9,745 nucleotides of DNA from contig JBLHWU010000227.1 of NCBI GenBank assembly GCA_047629355.1, forward strand, positions 1 through 9,745, read 5' to 3'. This document shows positions 1 to 6,924 of this stretch, in pieces. The DNA is from CAYUNA01 sp047629355 (GTDB taxonomy: Bacteria; Bacteroidota; Bacteroidia; Chitinophagales; Saprospiraceae). The translations under genes were made by a program, and so were the position numbers. Position 1 is the first letter of the stretch, and every line of letters begins with the position of its first letter. The notes under the pieces were generated by a model. The model searched no databases, was not told the origin of the DNA, and saw only the letters and a program-made list of their open reading frames with translations.

Positions 1-201
1 AAGAAGAAAAAAGCATTGGTTGCATTAAAGGATGAAGACGGAAACCCATTGGAAGGCGCAAAGATTTCTTATGCAAAAATGGATGATGTAACGGTTAGCA
101 ATGGCGTGACAGTATCGGCGGGCGGCAATGGTGATTTGTTGCAACATTTCGATAGGCCAATGTGCGATACCGACGAGTTGACAACTGGCTTCATTCTGTA
201 G
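1..201 (+). CDS. C-terminal fragment of an unrecognised protein (5' end outside window)
   Basis: The frame is open from the first base to a TAG at 199-201, so this is the tail of a gene that starts upstream. About 66 residues are visible. They begin with a lysine-rich stretch and continue with a segment containing DEDGNPLEGAKISYAK, which resembles the start of a beta-sandwich repeat (carboxypeptidase-regulatory or Ig-like type). That resemblance is only a pattern impression, not a family assignment. The last dozen residues look less protein-like. A second frame (156-287, stop TAA at 285-287) stays open past this stop and has sensible codons, so the true C-terminus may be longer if one base is missing. 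The function is unknown. Only the presence of coding sequence here is reasonably supported. Confidence 0.45.
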   Translation, partial: KKKKALVALKDEDGNPLEGAKISYAKMDDVTVSNGVTVSAGGNGDLLQHFDRPMCDTDELTTGFIL

Positions 202-598
202 TTATAGACGCGAATCCTTTGGTTACAATGGGATGGTCGTCAGTGGCAAATACTCTGATTGGTGAAATGTATTGTATGGAATTATAAATTTTGTTCATGG
301 GAAGTTTGAATAGAAAATCCTTCAAATTCCGCTAAAATTTTTGAAATATGTTCATTAAAATACAATTGACGGAACCAATTTTGTACAGAAGGACAAAGCT
401 GAATTCTCGAATTCAATTAAAACTTTGGTAAAATAAATTTTTAGCTAACAAGTGTGTAATGTGTTCCAAGTGAGACTTAGTGACTAATTCTAAAAGTGGG
501 AGTAGATGATGTAAAATGTAGATGACCTTGAAATCAGAATGCAAGGCACATGATTTATGTTTATTCCGTAAATTTTAGTTTTTGCAAAATAAAAAACA
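202..598. other. AT-rich intergenic stretch with no identified gene
   Basis: This roughly 400-base spacer separates the truncated first gene from the LuxR-type gene. The first part (to 287) may be coding in another frame, as noted for the upstream gene. Beyond that I see only AT-rich sequence with stops in all frames, a small GAATTC-TC-GAATTC inverted repeat near 401-415, and a weak TAGTTTTTG promoter-like box near 577-585 just before the next gene. I found no tRNA, terminator with a T-run, or convincing repeat. Confidence 0.4.
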
Positions 599-1084
599 AT
601 GAAAGGCAACAATCGAAATTTTGACTATTATAAACAGAACCCCGTAACGTTTCAACAACAAAATCCTATGAATGGACAGAGCAAAACGAAGGAAGAATTG
701 CATGGTGAAATCAATACTTTGCGGCACGAAAATCAATCGTTGATAGCGGAATTGGACTTTCACAAAAAAATATTCAGAGACGTGCATCAGGTACTCGAAG
801 TGGCGAATGATTTGGAAGAAGCGAAAGAAGAAAATAGTGCGGTAGGCCAATTGTTGACAGAAAACATGCAATTAAAGAGTCAACTGAAAATGTTGCGCTT
901 GTCGAATCGGGAAAAAGAAATCATGCAGTTGATTGTCAAAGGATTTACGTCAAAAGAAATTGCGAGTATGTTGAAAATCAGTAAGTTAACGGTTGATACC
1001 CACCGTAAGCATATTCAGCAAAAGCTTCAAGTAAATAACGGAATGGAGTTAATTAAATTAGCGATGAGTAGCGGTTTGGCGTAA
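599..1084 (+). CDS. LuxR/GerE-type HTH transcriptional regulator with coiled-coil N-terminus
   Basis: This 161-residue protein probably binds DNA and regulates transcription. Residues 101-158 match the LuxR/GerE helix-turn-helix: LSNREKEIMQLI at 101-112, G115, SKEIASML at 118-125, and the recognition region KLTVDTHRKHIQQKL at 129-143, with the usual E105, T131, V132, H135 and K142. Residues about 30-97 are rich in heptad-spaced Leu/Ile with charged residues and look like a coiled coil, so it probably dimerises that way. There is no receiver, PAS or autoinducer-binding domain, and residues 1-29 are Asn/Gln-rich and probably disordered. It starts at ATG 599 in AT-rich sequence without a Shine-Dalgarno. 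Regulators of this kind occur widely in Bacteroidota, often without a known signal. The target is unknown; the adjacent secreted-protein gene is the nearest candidate. Confidence 0.88.
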   Translation: MKGNNRNFDYYKQNPVTFQQQNPMNGQSKTKEELHGEINTLRHENQSLIAELDFHKKIFRDVHQVLEVANDLEEAKEENSAVGQLLTENMQLKSQLKMLRLSNREKEIMQLIVKGFTSKEIASMLKISKLTVDTHRKHIQQKLQVNNGMELIKLAMSSGLA

Positions 1085-1145
1085 AATAATTGGAGTCTGG
1101 CTTGCATTTTTTAAAATAGCCATCAATTTTGTTGTCTAAAATTGT

Positions 1146-1153
1146 TATTTTTG
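1146..1153 (+). promoter_or_regulatory. Putative Bacteroidota -7 box upstream of the T9SS cargo gene
   Basis: TATTTTTG is an exact match to the Bacteroidota -7 consensus TAnnTTTG and lies 60 bases before the ATG at 1214. A TTTTG at 1127-1131 could be the upstream element, but the 14-base gap is shorter than usual, so this is only a weak prediction in very AT-rich sequence. Confidence 0.3.
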
Positions 1154-1213
1154 TGTTCAGAAATAAAAGTGGCAAATAAAATTGACGTTTTTTAAACCAA
1201 AAATAAAAAAAGA

Positions 1214-1966
1214 ATGAAAAGAATTATACCTTTTTTAGCATTTATTTTGTTGGCATTTTGCGCATCAGCACAGATATTAGAAATTACGCCGAATCCGGTG
1301 ATGATGAATTTTGAAGATGTAGATTTGACAGATAATTATATCGAAGAAATTGGGCATTATGACATCACGAATACTTCAAGTGAAGCCGTGAGTTTACGAT
1401 GGGTAAGAATAGTTTCGCCAGATTGTAATGCCGATTGGCAATTGCCAGTTTGTGATAACAATCAGTGTTATTCTGCGGCGGTATCCTCTAATGTTGATGC
1501 TAATCTTGGTTTGGATGCTCCAGCAATTTTGCAAGCAGGTGAGATGAGTGATTTGTTCTCTTTGCACGTTAAGCCAAAAGGTCAAGCAGGTTGTTGTACC
1601 GTAAAATTAGAATTTTATTTAGCCAATGACTCAAGTACAGTTTTGGAAACAATCGACTTTGATATCCGAATCAACGACCCAAATTGTGATGTTGTAAGTA
1701 CATCTGAGGCAATGGTTTCTGCATTGCGTGTATTCCCAAATCCAATGACGGATTTTTTCCAATTGGAAGGAAATGACGGCAATGATGTGAAAGAATTGGT
1801 TGTTTATAATTTGATAGGTCGGCAAGTTCGTTCTTTCGACGCAACAATTGTAAACAGTTTTGATATGGTAGGTTTGCCAGGCGGTATTTACTTGGTAGGT
1901 ATGGTTGGTGAAGATGGCAATATTGTTAAGACGGTAAGAATTAGCCGTCAGATTGTGCGACCATAA
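1214..1966 (+). CDS. Secreted protein with T9SS type A C-terminal sorting domain
   Basis: This 250-residue protein is predicted to cross the inner membrane by Sec and the outer membrane by the type IX secretion system. Residues 1-20 form a signal peptide (positive MKR, hydrophobic core, ASAQ at the cleavage site). Residues about 21-158 are beta-rich, Ig-like in appearance, and contain six cysteines (71, 80, 85, 127, 128, 158) that could form disulfides; I do not recognise this part. Residues 171-247 carry the conserved Por secretion tail: VFPNPMTDFF at 173-182, LVVYNLIGRQVRSF at 195-208, LPGGIYLVGM at 221-230 and VKTVRISR at 238-245. This tail is normally removed on export and the cargo attached to the surface or released. 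It is followed by a strong terminator, so it is probably a single-gene transcript. The passenger domain's role is unknown. Confidence 0.88.
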   Translation: MKRIIPFLAFILLAFCASAQILEITPNPVMMNFEDVDLTDNYIEEIGHYDITNTSSEAVSLRWVRIVSPDCNADWQLPVCDNNQCYSAAVSSNVDANLGLDAPAILQAGEMSDLFSLHVKPKGQAGCCTVKLEFYLANDSSTVLETIDFDIRINDPNCDVVSTSEAMVSALRVFPNPMTDFFQLEGNDGNDVKELVVYNLIGRQVRSFDATIVNSFDMVGLPGGIYLVGMVGEDGNIVKTVRISRQIVRP

Positions 1967-1970
1967 TTAT

Positions 1971-2006
1971 TTAGGTGTTGGGTACTCGGTATTAGGTATT
2001 GGGTGC
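1971..2006. repeat. Degenerate GGTATTGGGT-type repeat (inverted partner at 2211-2244)
   Basis: This short run is built from variants of GGTATTGGGT / GGTACTCGGT, starting just after the cargo gene's stop. About 22 of 31 bases match the reverse complement of 2211-2244, which lies in the 5' end of the next gene. The two copies therefore form a degenerate inverted pair around the terminator and promoter between the genes. Confidence 0.55.
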
Positions 2007-2016
2007 AGCATTTTAT

Positions 2017-2057
2017 AAAAAAACGTTTCGGAGAGTTGCTTTCCGAAACGTTTTTTT
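2017..2057 (+). terminator. Strong intrinsic terminator after the T9SS cargo gene
   Basis: A perfect 16-bp stem (2017-2032 with 2042-2057) encloses a 9-base loop. The stem has the GC-containing core ACGTTTCGGA and is bordered by seven A residues on the left and seven T residues on the right. This is a textbook rho-independent terminator, 50 bases after the stop at 1966. Because A and T tracts flank both sides, it could also work in the opposite direction. Confidence 0.85.
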
Positions 2058-2090
2058 ATTCGTTTAAATTTAGGAAAAACGGTGTGGTAA

Positions 2091-2118
2091 TTTGTTATAC
2101 TAAAAAATAGTATATTTG
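2091..2118 (+). promoter_or_regulatory. Predicted Bacteroidota promoter for the GT9 gene
   Basis: TTTG at 2091-2094 and TATATTTG at 2111-2118 match the -33 and -7 elements (TTTG and TAnnTTTG) with a 16-base gap, slightly shorter than typical. The promoter lies between the upstream terminator and the ATG at 2191, leaving a leader of roughly 65 bases. The position makes sense for independent transcription of the glycosyltransferase gene. Confidence 0.5.
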
Positions 2119-2190
2119 GCAATAGAAATTGAATTGGAGAGATTTAATTTTAAAATGAATAAGTAAAGTAGCCGCTTTTATAAAAAAAAT

Positions 2191-3168
2191 ATGAATTCAA
2201 CCAGAATCATCCCAGTACTCAGTACTCAACACCCAATACCTCGGAAAATCCTAATCATCCGCTTTTCTTCCATCGGGGATATCGTCCTCACCACACCTGT
2301 AATTCGTTGTCTGAAAACACAGTTGAATGCGGAAGTTCATTATTTGACCAAACAGTCTTTCTTGTCCATTTTAAAATATAATCCACATATAGATAAAATT
2401 TTCACCATTCAAAAAAAGGTATCAGAAGTGTTGCGGGAGTTGAAAAAGGAGAAATACGACGTTATCATTGATTTACATAAAAATTTGAGAACTTGGCAAG
2501 TCCGCATTGGTTTAGGTTTCCCAAAAACGTTGACATTTGATAAAATTAATTTTGAAAAATGGTTGATGGTTAATTTTAAAATCAATCGTTTGCCGAAAGT
2601 GCATATCGTCGATAGATATTTAAAATCGGTTGAATCGCTGGGTGTGAAGAATGATGGGGAAGGTCTCGACTATTTTTTGCCACCCGAAGAATCAACGAAA
2701 ACGGAAGGAAATTACATCGCTTTTGCCATCGGTGCAGCGCACGCGACTAAGCGACTGCCAAGGGAAAAAGTCTTAGAATTTTGCCAAAAAATCAATACAC
2801 GGATTGTCTTACTCGGTGGAAAAGACGTTGCAGAAGAAGGTGCAGAAATTGCCAAACAAGCAGGCACACACGTTCAAAACCTTTGTGGTGAAATCTCCCT
2901 TCACGCCTCTGCCCGTTACCTCTGCGATGCCCAAAAAGTTATTACACACGACACGGGCATGATGCACATCGCAGCGGCATTCAACAAAGAAATCATTTCA
3001 ATTTGGGGCAATACGATTCCTGAATTCGGCATGTATCCTTATTACAAAAAAGGTGAGCAAAAAAATAAATTCTTGGAAGTAAAAGGATTAAGCTGCCGTC
3101 CCTGTTCCAAAATTGGCTACGACAAATGCCCCAAAGGCCACTTCAAATGTATGACTCTAAATGGCTAA
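2191..3168 (+). CDS. Glycosyltransferase family 9 (heptosyltransferase-like)
   Basis: This 325-residue GT-B enzyme belongs to the ADP-heptose:LPS heptosyltransferase family (GT9). It would transfer a sugar from a nucleotide donor to lipopolysaccharide or another surface glycan at the cytoplasmic face of the inner membrane. The N-terminal domain begins at residue 19 with KILIIRFSSIGDIVLTTPVI, including the family Asp (D30). The C-terminal donor-binding domain has FAIGAAHATKRLP at 178-190, LLGG at 207-210, and ITHDTGMMHIAAAF at 251-264 with D254. A cysteine cluster near the end (C302, C305, C313, C320) is also seen in Bacteroidota relatives. Residues 1-18 lie before the fold and are partly encoded by a short repeat; ATG 2191 is the only credible ATG, since the domain itself starts without one. 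The exact sugar is not predictable. Confidence 0.9.
   Translation: MNSTRIIPVLSTQHPIPRKILIIRFSSIGDIVLTTPVIRCLKTQLNAEVHYLTKQSFLSILKYNPHIDKIFTIQKKVSEVLRELKKEKYDVIIDLHKNLRTWQVRIGLGFPKTLTFDKINFEKWLMVNFKINRLPKVHIVDRYLKSVESLGVKNDGEGLDYFLPPEESTKTEGNYIAFAIGAAHATKRLPREKVLEFCQKINTRIVLLGGKDVAEEGAEIAKQAGTHVQNLCGEISLHASARYLCDAQKVITHDTGMMHIAAAFNKEIISIWGNTIPEFGMYPYYKKGEQKNKFLEVKGLSCRPCSKIGYDKCPKGHFKCMTLNG
2211..2244. repeat. Degenerate repeat inside the 5' end of the GT9 gene
   Basis: This run (CCCAGTACTCAGTACTC... to ...CCCAATACCTCGG) is the inverted counterpart of 1971-2006. It lies within the reading frame and encodes about residues 8-18 of the glycosyltransferase, just before its conserved first strand. 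Confidence 0.55.
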
Positions 3169-3228
3169 TGGTTAAGGATTAATGTCGTCGCGCAAGCATT
3201 AACCATTAACCATTAATCCCTAACCATT
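3167..3228. repeat. Inverted repeat overlapping the GT9 stop codon; possible stem-loop
   Basis: AATGGTTAAGGATTAATG at 3167-3184 is the reverse complement of CATTAATCCCTAACCATT at 3211-3228 apart from one G-T type mismatch, giving an 18-bp stem with a 26-base loop. The left arm begins inside the TAA stop codon. It may stabilise or end the transcript, but no T-run follows, so I do not call it an intrinsic terminator. Confidence 0.6.
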
Positions 3229-3270
3229 ACACGTTCAGAACATTAATCCCTAACCATTAAACATTCAAAA
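3211..3270. repeat. Two tandem 30-bp direct repeats
   Basis: Units 3211-3240 and 3241-3270 each begin with CATTAATCCCTAACCATTA and agree at 27 of 30 positions (differences at unit positions 20, 23 and 28). The related pieces CATTAACCATTAAC at 3197-3210 and the inverted arm at 3167-3184 show that the same motif has been copied several times here. Only two full copies are present, without distinct spacers, so this is not a CRISPR array. Confidence 0.7.
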
Positions 3271-3279
3271 TGTCGCATA

Positions 3280-3471
3280 TCAGTAAAAAATACTAGGTAT
3301 CTTTTTGGGCCGACTAACTTTAACACCTATCTTGCCATCGTTTTTTACAATAATTAATGGAAAACTGCTATATTTCACTTTTTTAAAGTGAAAACGGTCG
3401 AAATGCTGGTAAAATTTGCTTTTTTTTGCAGAATATCTTTTACCAAAATAGACCAAATAAATCTTATTCAC
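3280..3471 (-). CDS. Possible small basic protein of unknown function (GTG start)
   Basis: A 63-codon minus-strand frame runs from GTG at 3471 to a stop at 3280-3282 in the gap between the GT9 and PorP genes. The product is very basic and aromatic, and its second half (SSFPLIIVKNDGKIGVKV) reads like ordinary protein sequence with sensible codons. It does not overlap any other gene, so it is not a shadow. Against it: no ATG, no clear promoter on that strand, an in-frame stop (TAA) only nine bases before the GTG, and a 9-bp stem-loop inside it. I do not recognise it. It could be a small gene, a remnant, or chance. Confidence 0.25.
   Translation of the reverse strand: MNKIYLVYFGKRYSAKKSKFYQHFDRFHFKKVKYSSFPLIIVKNDGKIGVKVSRPKKIPSIFY
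3373..3393. repeat. Perfect 9-bp stem-loop in the GT9-PorP spacer
   Basis: TTTCACTTT (3373-3381) and AAAGTGAAA (3385-3393) are exact reverse complements around a TTT loop. The stem is symmetric enough to be a binding site or a weak RNA hairpin. It lies about 140 bases before the PorP gene and within the possible minus-strand small ORF. Confidence 0.45.
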
Positions 3472-3535
3472 CGATAATTATTGAGTTTCACCAAAGCTTC
3501 GGCAAATTCTGTAAACATTCAAACATTTCAATCGT

Positions 3536-4567
3536 ATGAATTTAAAATCGACCCTTTTTAGCGCACTCTTTTTCCTTTGTTTAGGGACGTTGTCCGCTCA
3601 GGATATTCACAACACGTTATTTAATTACAATCCGCTTAATATGAATCCAGCGATGTCGGGTGCGTACTCTGGTACGGTTCGAATTGGTGGGATTTATCGT
3701 GACCAAGGCCGTAGCGTTTTGAGTAGTGACGCTTTTACAACGCCTGCATTTTTTGCAGATGCACCTGTTCTTATGGTAGGTAAGCGGCACTGGGTTGGCG
3801 TAGGATTGATGGCTTATCAAGATAATGTAGGAACGTTGGGACAAAAAACATCGACGATTCAATTGTCTGGAGCATTTCATTATTCTTTAAATAGAAAAAG
3901 TACTTCAGTATTGACTCTCGGTTTTCAAGGAGGACAGTTGAGTCGAGATTATGATTTAGCAGAAATCAGTACGGAGGGAAACATTGATAATGGACAAGGA
4001 CCAGGTATACTTAATAGTAATGAAAATGGTTTGGACGAAGAAGCAAATGCTTCTGGATTAGATTTGAACGCAGGAGTGATGTTGAAGGCTCAATTGAATA
4101 AAACAACCAATTTGACTGCTGGGCTTTCTGCACGACACTTGAATTCACCAGACTTGAGTGTAGCGGGTGGAAATAAAGATGACCGTGATTTCAAATTTCG
4201 TTTCATTGGTCATGCTGAATTAGAAATGGAATTGAATGATAAATTTAGCATTGCGCCAACAGTATATTTCACGAATATGGCATCTGCGAGCCAGTTTCAA
4301 TTGCAGGGCTGGGGTGGTTATATGTTGAATAAAGAGAAGAATATCAAATTAAGATTTGGCTTGGGTTACCGACTCGGTGATGCAGGAGAAATCTTAGTTG
4401 GTTTGGATTATGGAGCTCTGAGAGTAGCATTGGGTTATGATGTGACTTTATCAGGCTTGAGTGATGCGAATAATGGAAGTGGAGGTTTTGAAATTGCAGC
4501 AAACTATATTATTAGTGTGTACAAAAAGCCTAAGGTAACGCCAGCGGTCTTGTGTCCACAACTTTAA
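3536..4567 (+). CDS. PorP/SprF family type IX secretion outer-membrane protein
   Basis: This 343-residue outer-membrane beta-barrel is of the PorP/SprF family (TIGR03519). Residues 1-21 are a signal peptide ending LSA-Q. The mature protein opens with the family signature: FNYNPLNMNPAMSGAYSGTV at 29-48, then RIGGIYRDQ at 49-57 in the usual place. The rest alternates beta strands and turns throughout, and the C-terminus ends in CPQL, like the CP-x-hydrophobic endings common in the family. Family members help T9SS cargo reach or stay on the cell surface, often pairing with a large adhesin encoded next door. No adhesin is visible here; instead the OmpA-type gene follows 102 bases downstream without an intervening terminator, so the two are probably co-transcribed. 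The specific cargo is unknown. Confidence 0.9.
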   Translation: MNLKSTLFSALFFLCLGTLSAQDIHNTLFNYNPLNMNPAMSGAYSGTVRIGGIYRDQGRSVLSSDAFTTPAFFADAPVLMVGKRHWVGVGLMAYQDNVGTLGQKTSTIQLSGAFHYSLNRKSTSVLTLGFQGGQLSRDYDLAEISTEGNIDNGQGPGILNSNENGLDEEANASGLDLNAGVMLKAQLNKTTNLTAGLSARHLNSPDLSVAGGNKDDRDFKFRFIGHAELEMELNDKFSIAPTVYFTNMASASQFQLQGWGGYMLNKEKNIKLRFGLGYRLGDAGEILVGLDYGALRVALGYDVTLSGLSDANNGSGGFEIAANYIISVYKKPKVTPAVLCPQL

Positions 4568-4669
4568 AAATCGACTTCGACCGATGTTTAACTTCTTGTT
4601 AAATATTAAAAGTGGTTGAAAATCGTTGTTTTAAAGGAATCAATTTAAAAAATAAATAGTCAAAATAAT

Positions 4670-6862
4670 ATGAGAAGTTTATCTATTATAATTTGCTTAC
4701 TTTTCTTTTCTGGCGCATTGATGGGGCAACCATTGAATAAAGAAACGCTCGCGTCGATGTTGATTACTGCGGAGGAGCAGTTGGAAAAGAAAGATTATTA
4801 CAATGCCATTGAATGGTATGAAAAAGCAAAGGACGAGTCGAAAGACCGAACCTTGAATTTGCCAATTGCGGAATTGAGCTACATGCTTCGGGATTATAAA
4901 AAAGCGGCTCGTGGATATGGCAATTTGCTAAAGCGAGATAAGAAAAATGAATACGGCGAATACCGTTTCAAATATGGTCGTGCATTGAAAATGAACGGAC
5001 AACCAGCAGAAGCTATCGAAGAATTTGATAAGTACTTGGCATCTGTCACTAATCCGGTTTTGAAAAAAATGACGGAAATAGAAAAGGCAGGAGCAGCGTT
5101 TGCATTGACTTTAAAAGCAGGCGAGAATAAGGATTTGAACATTTCAAATGCAGGTCGAAAAGTCAATACCAAAACATCAGAGTACCACCCGTTCCTGGCG
5201 AATGATGGCAAAACGATGTACTACTCAACTTTGGCATCTGACGAAGTTGTGTTGCTTGATGAAAAAAATAACGATTACCATGCTAAAGTTTATACTTCAA
5301 CTGCTGGCGATAAAGGCTGGGGTGAAGGGACTGCTTTAGGGGAGAATATCAACCGCCCAGGCTACCACAGTAGCAATGTTCGGTTGTCACCAAATGGCAA
5401 GCAGATGTTTTACTGTCAGCAATTGTTGGATGGTAATGTCTTGAAAGAAAGCCGTATTTATATGAGTACGGATAAAGGCGGTACTTGGTCGGCAGGTAAA
5501 GAATTAAATGGCATCAATATCGAAGGAACGTTGAGCAAATCGCCTACCATGGGGGAATTGTTTGGTAAAAAAGTACTGTTCTTTGCATCTAATCGCGATG
5601 GCGGTGAAGGTGGATGGGACTTATATTATGCAACTGAAAAAGGAGATGGCGTTTACGGTGACCCTGTAAATTTAGGTCCACGTTTGAATACTATCGGTGA
5701 CGAAATTGATGGTTTTTACCGAGATGGTATGTTGTATTTTAGTTCAACTGGACACGCGGGAATTGGTGGTTATGACCTTTTCCAATCAGAGTGGAATGGC
5801 GTTCGATGGGGCGACCCTAAGAATATGGGCTTGGGTTACAACTCAACTGCGGATGATTTGGGTTTCATGTTAGACCAAGAAGGTTTTAGAGGATTTTTGA
5901 CTTCTAATCGGATTGCGGAAGGTTCGCGTTCTGTGAAAAGTAAAACTTGTTGTGATGACATTTACAATATCAATTTACGTAAAATCGAAGTGGATTTAAT
6001 AGCTGTCGCAATGGACTCTTTGGAAAAAGACGCCTTAATTGGTGTGACAATGGAATTATTTGAAATGTCTAATGGAAAACAAAGCAAAGTTGATAGAAAA
6101 ACAAATACTGCGGGGAATGATTTTCCATTCGAAATTGAATTAGACAAAGCTTACAAAATTGTCGCTTCTGCGGAAAATTACGAAAGTAAAACAGTAGAGT
6201 TTAATACTATCGGAGTTTTGGACAATAAGACATTTAATGAGATGTTGACGTTGAGACCATTACCTACAATGGTTACGATTACCAGCGAGACACCATTTGT
6301 TTTAGATAATATCTTGTACGATTTTAATAAATCTAATATTCGTCCAGATGCAGAGCCAAGTTTGGAATTTATCTATGAAATTATGATAGAGAACCCAGCA
6401 ATGAAGATTGAATTGTCTTCACATACGGATGCACGTGGTGGTGATGCAGCGAATCAAAAATTGGCACAAAATCGGGCAGAGGCGGCACGTCGATGGTTGT
6501 TGGCAAGAAATGAAGGGGCAATTAAACGCTTCCGAATTGTAGCTAAAGGATATGGAGAATCTGTTCCTCAAATGGTTACTGAAAAAGTGGCAGGCCGTTA
6601 CGGTTTCTTGAATACAGGCGATGTTTTGACGGAAGAATTTATTGGTAAAATTGAAGGCGAAGAGAACCAAGAAGTTGTGCACCAATTGAATCGTCGTACG
6701 GAGTTTAAAATTACGGACGGACCGGAAAGTATTATCATCGAGGAAACTCGGATTATCCAATTGGGTAACAAAAAGATTGATGAAAAGGTAAAAGAAATGC
6801 CGGACAAACAATCTATGCCGAAAACGAAAGTGCAAGACGCACCGAAGCAAAAAAAAAACTAA
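4670..6862 (+). CDS. TPR / PD40 beta-propeller / CRD-like / OmpA C-terminal envelope protein
   Basis: This 730-residue periplasmic protein is probably anchored to peptidoglycan. Domains in order: signal peptide 1-20 (ALMGQ, no lipobox Cys); TPR-like helices about 24-125; PD40/WD40-like blades about 168-430, with repeated motifs such as HPFLANDGKTMYYS, VRLSPNGKQMFY and KVLFFASNRDGG; a carboxypeptidase-regulatory-like beta domain about 440-535; and an OmpA C-terminal domain about 543-682. That domain has SSHTDARGG (583-591) and NRAEAARRWLL (601-611), so the diaminopimelate-binding Asp587 and Arg602 are present, and NRRTEF at 674-679. The same domain order is known for PorE of the Porphyromonas T9SS, which is a lipoprotein; this one has a type I signal instead. 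The tail from 683 is Lys/Pro-rich and ends at an A10 run followed by TAA, with another frame open into DUF1573. It is probably in an operon with the PorP gene. Confidence 0.92.
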   Translation: MRSLSIIICLLFFSGALMGQPLNKETLASMLITAEEQLEKKDYYNAIEWYEKAKDESKDRTLNLPIAELSYMLRDYKKAARGYGNLLKRDKKNEYGEYRFKYGRALKMNGQPAEAIEEFDKYLASVTNPVLKKMTEIEKAGAAFALTLKAGENKDLNISNAGRKVNTKTSEYHPFLANDGKTMYYSTLASDEVVLLDEKNNDYHAKVYTSTAGDKGWGEGTALGENINRPGYHSSNVRLSPNGKQMFYCQQLLDGNVLKESRIYMSTDKGGTWSAGKELNGINIEGTLSKSPTMGELFGKKVLFFASNRDGGEGGWDLYYATEKGDGVYGDPVNLGPRLNTIGDEIDGFYRDGMLYFSSTGHAGIGGYDLFQSEWNGVRWGDPKNMGLGYNSTADDLGFMLDQEGFRGFLTSNRIAEGSRSVKSKTCCDDIYNINLRKIEVDLIAVAMDSLEKDALIGVTMELFEMSNGKQSKVDRKTNTAGNDFPFEIELDKAYKIVASAENYESKTVEFNTIGVLDNKTFNEMLTLRPLPTMVTITSETPFVLDNILYDFNKSNIRPDAEPSLEFIYEIMIENPAMKIELSSHTDARGGDAANQKLAQNRAEAARRWLLARNEGAIKRFRIVAKGYGESVPQMVTEKVAGRYGFLNTGDVLTEEFIGKIEGEENQEVVHQLNRRTEFKITDGPESIIIEETRIIQLGNKKIDEKVKEMPDKQSMPKTKVQDAPKQKKN
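6849..6862 (+). promoter_or_regulatory. A10 homopolymer followed by stop: candidate slippage / -1 frameshift site
   Basis: Ten A residues (6849-6858) read CAA AAA AAA AAC TAA in the OmpA frame. This includes the slippery heptamers A AAA AAA and A AAA AAC, with the stop codon directly after. One added A in the mRNA, or a -1 ribosomal shift, joins the frame reading KKKLSPKVNPKVEV, which is open to 7257. I see no obvious strong stimulatory hairpin downstream. A sequencing or assembly indel would look the same. Confidence 0.45.
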
Positions 6863-6924
6863 GTCCTAAGGTCAATCCTAAAGTAGAGGTTCATAAATTC
6901 TCTTCTTTATACGGTCGAAAGGAT

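Noticed and set aside
575..871. 98-codon minus-strand ORF opposite the LuxR-type gene
   Set aside because: It is the antisense shadow of a clear GerE-domain gene. Its product is Phe/Arg/Ile-rich without family features.
3197..3270. Possible CRISPR array
   Set aside because: There are two 30-bp units directly abutting with no unique spacers, and no cas genes.
4894..5211. 105-codon minus-strand ORF opposite the TPR/PD40 region
   Set aside because: It lies wholly within the OmpA-family gene, with no recognisable motif.
6419..6850. 143-codon minus-strand ORF opposite the OmpA domain
   Set aside because: The plus strand carries a full OmpA domain with its binding residues. The antisense product is a Cys/His/Phe-rich shadow.
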